This document shows positions 22,511-26,096 of a stretch of 26,096 bases of DNA, piece by piece. This DNA comes from Hungatella sp. UBA3402 (GTDB lineage: Bacteria; Bacillota; Clostridia; Lachnospirales; Lachnospiraceae): assembly GCA_002358555.1 (NCBI GenBank), contig DEPC01000132.1, forward strand, positions 1-26,096, written 5' to 3'. How positions within the stretch are numbered: the first letter of the stretch is position 1; every line of letters starts with the position of its first letter. A program made the translations under genes and the position numbers. Below the pieces are notes generated by a model. It did not search any database. It was not told the DNA's origin and was given only the letters and a program-made list of their open reading frames with translations.

Positions 22511-23169
22511 AAAAGGCAGATAGGTTGTTTTGGTTGGGACGCTATACCGAGCGAGTGCTAACCACATTAACTACATTTTTTGATTATTATGATAAGATGA
22601 TTGATGAAAATCCAGATGTATACAAGATATTTTGTGAAAAGATATCCATTCCAGATATTTATAATGGAAGAGAGGATTTTCAGAAAAAATATTTGTTTGA
22701 CATAGAAAATCCTGATTCGGTTATCAGCAATATGGAACGAGCGATTGATAATGCGGTGGTCATGAGAGGGGAATTGGGAAGTTATACGCTAGGATATATC
22801 CAGATGGCTCTTGATGTGCTGAAAGGAGAAGGGGGAAGAATGGGTGCTCCTGCCTATGACCTTCAGCAAGTAATCGACTATCTCAACGCATTCTGGGGTT
22901 GTATGGATGACCTAGTGGAAGATGAGGAATGTCGAAATATCATTAAATGCGGCAAATACTTAGAGAGGTTAGACTTATATATGAGGTTGGAATATCCAGC
23001 CAGAGCTGTTGAGAAGGAATACAGCAAATTTTTGAACCGACTTCACAGAGTAAAGCTTCCCTACCAAACAGAAAACGAGGCCAAATTGACTGAGATTATC
23101 AATCTGGGAGAGGGATGGAAGGAGCATGATAAGGAGGCTCTGGAGCTTTTATGCTCATTGCTCTTGTAG
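22492..23169 (+). CDS. Alpha-E domain protein
   Basis: The 225-residue all-helical product starts MGIISVEKADRLFWLGRYTE, the hallmark of the alpha-E family (ex-DUF403). A repeated helical array follows with ERAIDNAVVMRGELG, DYLNAFWGCMDDLVED and GKYLERLDLYMRLEYPA. Alpha-E proteins nearly always accompany or are fused to permuted ATP-grasp enzymes and are thought to help position or modify the product. The ATG lies inside the last codons of the ATP-grasp gene, with an AGGAGG tract about 15 bases upstream and AAGGA nearer. Function is inferred from association only. Confidence 0.93.
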   Translation: MGIISVEKADRLFWLGRYTERVLTTLTTFFDYYDKMIDENPDVYKIFCEKISIPDIYNGREDFQKKYLFDIENPDSVISNMERAIDNAVVMRGELGSYTLGYIQMALDVLKGEGGRMGAPAYDLQQVIDYLNAFWGCMDDLVEDEECRNIIKCGKYLERLDLYMRLEYPARAVEKEYSKFLNRLHRVKLPYQTENEAKLTEIINLGEGWKEHDKEALELLCSLLL

Positions 23170-23183
23170 AGTTAGTTTTGCAA

Positions 23184-23220
23184 AAGAGTCTTTCTTATAA
23201 GTTAAGAGGGAGAGATTCTT
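23184..23220 (+). repeat. Inverted repeat between the alpha-E and transglutaminase genes
   Basis: AAGAGTCTTTC (23184-23194) can pair with GAGAGATTCTT (23210-23220): 11 bp including two G-T pairs. No T-run follows. It lies in the only sizeable gap (76 nt) of the operon and could influence transcript processing. Confidence 0.4.
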
Positions 23221-23245
23221 CAAAAAGTTATCGAGGTGATTAACT

Positions 23246-24037
23246 TTGAAAAAACTGCGGTTTCACTATGAGATGCAGCTTACATTTGATGCGGCAGTGG
23301 CGGAACATCATTTTTTGTTCCGCTTTCTTCCCATGAAGGAAAATGGACAGGAATGTTATGGTTTAAGGTATGGAATTGAACCTTCAGGTAAACTCCATGA
23401 GTTGACAGATGGATTTGGCAATCGAACCTGTGCAGGAGAGGCAATGGAACCACATAATAGTTTGAAAGTATGGGCAGAGGGAACTGTTTTTGTGGACCGT
23501 TCTAAAACAAGAAAAGAAGATTGCCATCTCTTGTTTTCCTTTCTATCTGCCTATACAAAAGCAGACAAAGCTCTTGTTACCTATCTGGAAGAAAGATCTC
23601 AGATATGGAAAGGGGAGAAAACAGAAGAAAATTCAGATATGGATTTTCTTTTCTTTCTCATGAATGGTCTGTATCAGGATTTTTCTTATGTACCAGGAAA
23701 AACTAATATCTCTACCACAGCATCCCAGGCATGGGCAGGAAGGGCAGGGGTGTGTCAAGACTATGCTCACATTTTTCTGGCATTATGCAGGCTTCACGGA
23801 TATGCAGGAAGATATGTGGCCGGAATGATGGTGGGAGAGGGAGCAACCCATGCTTGGACAGAGATTTATGTGAATGGGAGTTGGATTGGTTTTGACCCTA
23901 CTAATAATTGTCTGGCAGATGACAATTATATCAAGCTTTCTCATGGAAGAGATTTTGGGGATTGTACCATTGACAGAGGTTGTTTTAAAGGATTTGCATC
24001 TCAGCAACAGAATATATACGTAAAGGTAGAGGACTGA
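23246..24037 (+). CDS. Transglutaminase-like cysteine protein
   Basis: The 263-residue product has an N-terminal beta-region (1-100) like the BTLCP-type N-domain and a papain-like transglutaminase core. The triad is visible: Cys170 in GRAGVCQDYAHIF, His202 in ATHAWTEIYV and Asp217 in WIGFDPTN. Proteins of this type act as peptidases or amide-exchange enzymes. In other genomes they are linked with the permuted ATP-grasp and alpha-E genes, and may trim or transfer the peptide product. The start is TTG at 23246 with GAGGTGA six to seven bases upstream. No signal peptide is visible, so it is cytoplasmic. Only one base separates it from the next gene. Confidence 0.93.
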   Translation: MKKLRFHYEMQLTFDAAVAEHHFLFRFLPMKENGQECYGLRYGIEPSGKLHELTDGFGNRTCAGEAMEPHNSLKVWAEGTVFVDRSKTRKEDCHLLFSFLSAYTKADKALVTYLEERSQIWKGEKTEENSDMDFLFFLMNGLYQDFSYVPGKTNISTTASQAWAGRAGVCQDYAHIFLALCRLHGYAGRYVAGMMVGEGATHAWTEIYVNGSWIGFDPTNNCLADDNYIKLSHGRDFGDCTIDRGCFKGFASQQQNIYVKVED

Positions 24038-24038
24038 T

Positions 24039-24977
24039 ATGGTTAAGACGGTGGTTTCTGTAGGACTTCCAGTAGATGAGTGCCTGAGAATTCGCAAGCA
24101 GACCATGGGACCAGAAGTTATGGATGGGACAGAAAAAAGAATCTGCATTGTAACAGGAACTCATGGGGACGAGCTGGAAGGACAGTATGTATGTTATGAG
24201 CTAAGCCGAAGATTAAAAGAACAGATAGAACATTTGAAAGGGATTGTAGATATTTATCCAGCTTTAAATCCTCTGGGCGTGGATTCCATTTCCAGAGGTA
24301 TTCCTATGTTTGACTTAGATATGAACCGAATTTTTCCAGGCAGTGAAGAGGGAGCAGTACCAGAGTATATCGCTTCTAGGGTGATAGAGGATATCAAAGG
24401 GGCAGATTTATGTATTGACATTCATGCCAGCAATATTTTTTTGCGGGAGATTCCCCAGGTACGCATGAGTGAGACGACGGCACAAAATTTGATCCCCTTT
24501 GCAAAGCGTTTAAATATTGACTATGTATGGGTACATGGGGCAGCGACTGTCTTGGAGTCCACTCTGGCTTACAGTTTAAATTCCATTGGAGTGCCAACTC
24601 TGGTAGTAGAAATGGGAGTAGGGATGAGGATTACTCTGGACTATGGGAATCAACTTGTAGATGGAATTTTTTGTCTTATGAAAGATTTGGGAATCTGGGA
24701 TGGAGATATTATTGAACCCAAAAAACCAATTATCTCCACAGATGGTCAAGTTGGGTTTGTTAATGCTAACTGTTCTGGAATCTTTATTCCTCATGCAGAA
24801 CATTGGAACAGTATCCATGAAGGCGAAAGTATTGGAGAAATATTGAACCCCTTAGAAGGAAGAGTGGAAGAAGTTCTTTCTGCTCCCTGTGATGGAATGG
24901 TATTTACGATTCGGGAATATCCCATTGTAAACAGCGGCTCTCTGATTGCCCGTGTGCTGGGAGGTGAATTTCATTGA
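24039..24977 (+). CDS. M14-type zinc hydrolase (succinylglutamate desuccinylase/aspartoacylase family), intact
   Basis: The 312-residue product shows a complete zinc site: His42 and Glu45 in GTHGDELEGQ, and His129 in CIDIHAS. Asn96-Arg97 in DLDMNRIFPG are substrate-carboxylate binders. The likely general base is Glu191 in LVVEMGVGM. The C-terminal 80 residues (VGFVNANCSGIF, GESIGEILNPLEG, SAPCDGMVFTIREYPIV) form a barrel-sandwich domain typical of this family. It should remove an acyl or amino-acyl group from an amide. The start at 24039 is one base after the previous stop, and its own stop overlaps the TTG of the paralogue. The real substrate may be the product of the ATP-grasp enzyme. Confidence 0.92.
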   Translation: MVKTVVSVGLPVDECLRIRKQTMGPEVMDGTEKRICIVTGTHGDELEGQYVCYELSRRLKEQIEHLKGIVDIYPALNPLGVDSISRGIPMFDLDMNRIFPGSEEGAVPEYIASRVIEDIKGADLCIDIHASNIFLREIPQVRMSETTAQNLIPFAKRLNIDYVWVHGAATVLESTLAYSLNSIGVPTLVVEMGVGMRITLDYGNQLVDGIFCLMKDLGIWDGDIIEPKKPIISTDGQVGFVNANCSGIFIPHAEHWNSIHEGESIGEILNPLEGRVEEVLSAPCDGMVFTIREYPIVNSGSLIARVLGGEFH

Positions 24978-25909
24978 GAAGGGAAATCATTTATCAGCTT
25001 GGCAATACATATCGAGATGATTTGACCGTTTATGGATATTATTTTGGAAAGGGAGAGAAATCTGCCTGTATTATTGGTTCCATGCGAGGGAATGAGGTAC
25101 AACAGATGTATGTATGTTCTCAATTAGTCAAAGCTTTAAAGGAGTTGGAGCAACGGGGAGCTTTTGTGTCAGGCAATGAAATTTTGGTGGTTCCTTCTGT
25201 GAATCATTCTTCTATGAATATCGGCAAACGGTTCTGGGCATTAGATAATACAGATATTAACCGAATGTTTCCAGGATATGACCAAGGGGAAACGACTCAG
25301 AGGATAGCTGCCGGTATTTTTGATGTAGTACAGCATTATAGCTATGGAATACAGTTTACCAGCTTCTATATGCCAGGAGATTTTATCCCTCATGTGCGCA
25401 TGATGGAGACTGGTTTTCAAAATCCAAGCCTTGCCAATCTCTTTGGATTACCCTATGTTGTAATCCGTAAACCAAGACCAGTGGATACTACTACGCTCAA
25501 TTATAACTGGCAGATATGGGATACAAACGCATTTTCAGTCTATACAAATGCCACAGACAAGATTGACGAGACTTCGGCTAGACAGGCAGTGGCTTCTGTA
25601 CTTCGTTTTCTCACTAGAATGGGGATTCTGCGGTATGCAAGTCACAGCGGTTATATTGCTACTGTGCTTCATGAAGATGATTTAAGAAATGTAAAAGCTG
25701 AAGCAGCAGGTATCTATAGACGCATGGTAGAGCCAGGTCAGGAAGTCTATAAAGGAGAGGTGTTGGCAGAAATATTGGACCCTCAAGAGGGAGAAGTAAG
25801 GAACCAGATAGTATCACCAGTAGGGGGAATTGTCTTTTTTGCCCATGCACAACCTTTGGTGATGGAAAGGTCTATTGTGTTTAAAATTATTAAAAGACTT
25901 CATGAATGA
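24974..25909 (+). CDS. M14-type paralogue with destroyed metal site (pseudoenzyme)
   Basis: The 311-residue product is the same fold and length as the preceding protein. Shared blocks are NTDINRMFPGYDQG and the C-terminal barrel-sandwich (EAAGIYRRMVEPGQEV, LAEILDPQEGE, PVGGIVFFAH). The metal site is altered: GSMRGNE replaces GTHGDE (His to Arg38, Glu41 kept), and QFTSF replaces DIHAS (His to Thr129). No counterpart of the general-base Glu191 is evident near FSVYTNATDKID. Without two zinc ligands it is very unlikely to hydrolyse anything. It is otherwise intact and well conserved, which suggests a scaffold or regulatory subunit for its neighbour. The TTG start has GGAGGTGA six bases upstream, and four bases overlap the previous gene. 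Confidence 0.9.
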   Translation: MRREIIYQLGNTYRDDLTVYGYYFGKGEKSACIIGSMRGNEVQQMYVCSQLVKALKELEQRGAFVSGNEILVVPSVNHSSMNIGKRFWALDNTDINRMFPGYDQGETTQRIAAGIFDVVQHYSYGIQFTSFYMPGDFIPHVRMMETGFQNPSLANLFGLPYVVIRKPRPVDTTTLNYNWQIWDTNAFSVYTNATDKIDETSARQAVASVLRFLTRMGILRYASHSGYIATVLHEDDLRNVKAEAAGIYRRMVEPGQEVYKGEVLAEILDPQEGEVRNQIVSPVGGIVFFAHAQPLVMERSIVFKIIKRLHE

Positions 25910-25923
25910 GGAGAGGCAAAGAT

Positions 25924-26096
25924 ATGGCAGAAGAAGTATTCCAGATGTATTTGAATGAAATGACAGGAATCAAAAGCTGTGACCAAGAAGAAAACCAACA
26001 GCTTCTTGGTCAGTTTAAGGCTGGAAATCAGGGGGTAAAGGATAGGCTCATAGAAGGAAACTTAAAAATAGCTCTGGAAATGGTTCAAGAATTTTT
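25924..26096 (+). CDS. Sigma-70-like protein, N-terminal part (runs off the window)
   Basis: The 57 visible residues begin MAEEVFQMYLNEMTGIKSCD and continue to RLIEGNLKIALEMVQEF. They resemble sigma-70 region 1.2 (YLxEMxxI.....EE) followed by the start of region 2.1 (RLIExNLxLA). GAGGAGAGG lies eight to ten bases before the ATG, and only 14 bases separate it from the M14 paralogue, so it is probably the next operon member. Whether the rest has full promoter-binding regions 2.4 and 4.2 cannot be seen. A 10-bp perfect inverted repeat lies within it at 25981-26011. Confidence 0.7.
   Translation, partial: MAEEVFQMYLNEMTGIKSCDQEENQQLLGQFKAGNQGVKDRLIEGNLKIALEMVQEF

Noticed and set aside
1..26096. 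CRISPR arrays, tRNA or rRNA genes, prophage genes, attachment sites
   Set aside because: I looked for regularly spaced repeats, cloverleaf ends and integrase or structural genes and saw none; the only mobile trace is the IS30 remnant.

Overview
The window looks like the chromosome of a spore-forming, low-GC Firmicute, most probably a gut Lachnospiraceae (Blautia/Ruminococcus-like). The reasons are the sporulation genes spo0A and spoIVB, the families DUF4321 and DUF5721, AGGAGG-type ribosome binding sites, frequent TTG/GTG starts, and short intergenic gaps with clear sigma-A promoters and intrinsic terminators. The genus is an inference; no rRNA or species marker is present.

Layout. (1) Positions 1-4416 are an accessory, eroding region. 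They hold the tail of an unknown gene and its terminator, a decayed IS30-type transposase, fragments of a linear amide C-N hydrolase, a LysR regulator on the minus strand, a C-terminally clipped adenylate-forming ligase, a lipoprotein with a shortened cyclophilin-like domain, and a small helical protein. A 40-nt sequence with 34/40 identity lies upstream of both plus-strand units that flank lysR, and it contains the -35 elements of both. (2) Positions 4415-8656 are the sporulation/glycogen segment: spoIVB (minus, with a forespore-type promoter), DUF4321, spo0A (0A boxes plus a sigma-A promoter) and glgA. (3) Positions 8845-10661 hold an HD-domain protein, a divergent PAP2 membrane protein and a CmpB-like membrane protein. 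(4) Positions 10945-13824 are one large, unusual Hsp70-type ATPase with a 320-residue N-terminal region I do not recognise. (5) Positions 13900-18005 are a tight housekeeping run: maf, a Cof-type HAD phosphatase, a PrsA-like lipoprotein foldase, DUF5721, tdk and 5-formyl-THF cyclo-ligase. (6) Positions 18006-18580 are an HPr-like protein without the phosphorylatable histidine, behind two promoters. (7) Positions 18633-21014 are a DinG/XPD-type helicase with an N-terminal nuclease-like domain.

(8) Positions 21071-26096 are the most interesting part. An apparent operon encodes a circularly permuted ATP-grasp ligase, an alpha-E protein, a transglutaminase-like cysteine protein, an intact M14-type (aspartoacylase/succinylglutamate desuccinylase) hydrolase, a paralogue of that hydrolase with its metal site destroyed, and the start of a sigma-70-like protein that runs off the window. 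The ATP-grasp/alpha-E/transglutaminase trio is a known, biochemically uncharacterised theme thought to form peptide or amide bonds. The paired active and inactive M14 proteins and the linked sigma-like gene are what make this version worth study.

Start codons were chosen from Shine-Dalgarno spacing and, for spoIVB, from the promoter position. Family names rest on motif recognition by eye, without database searches.
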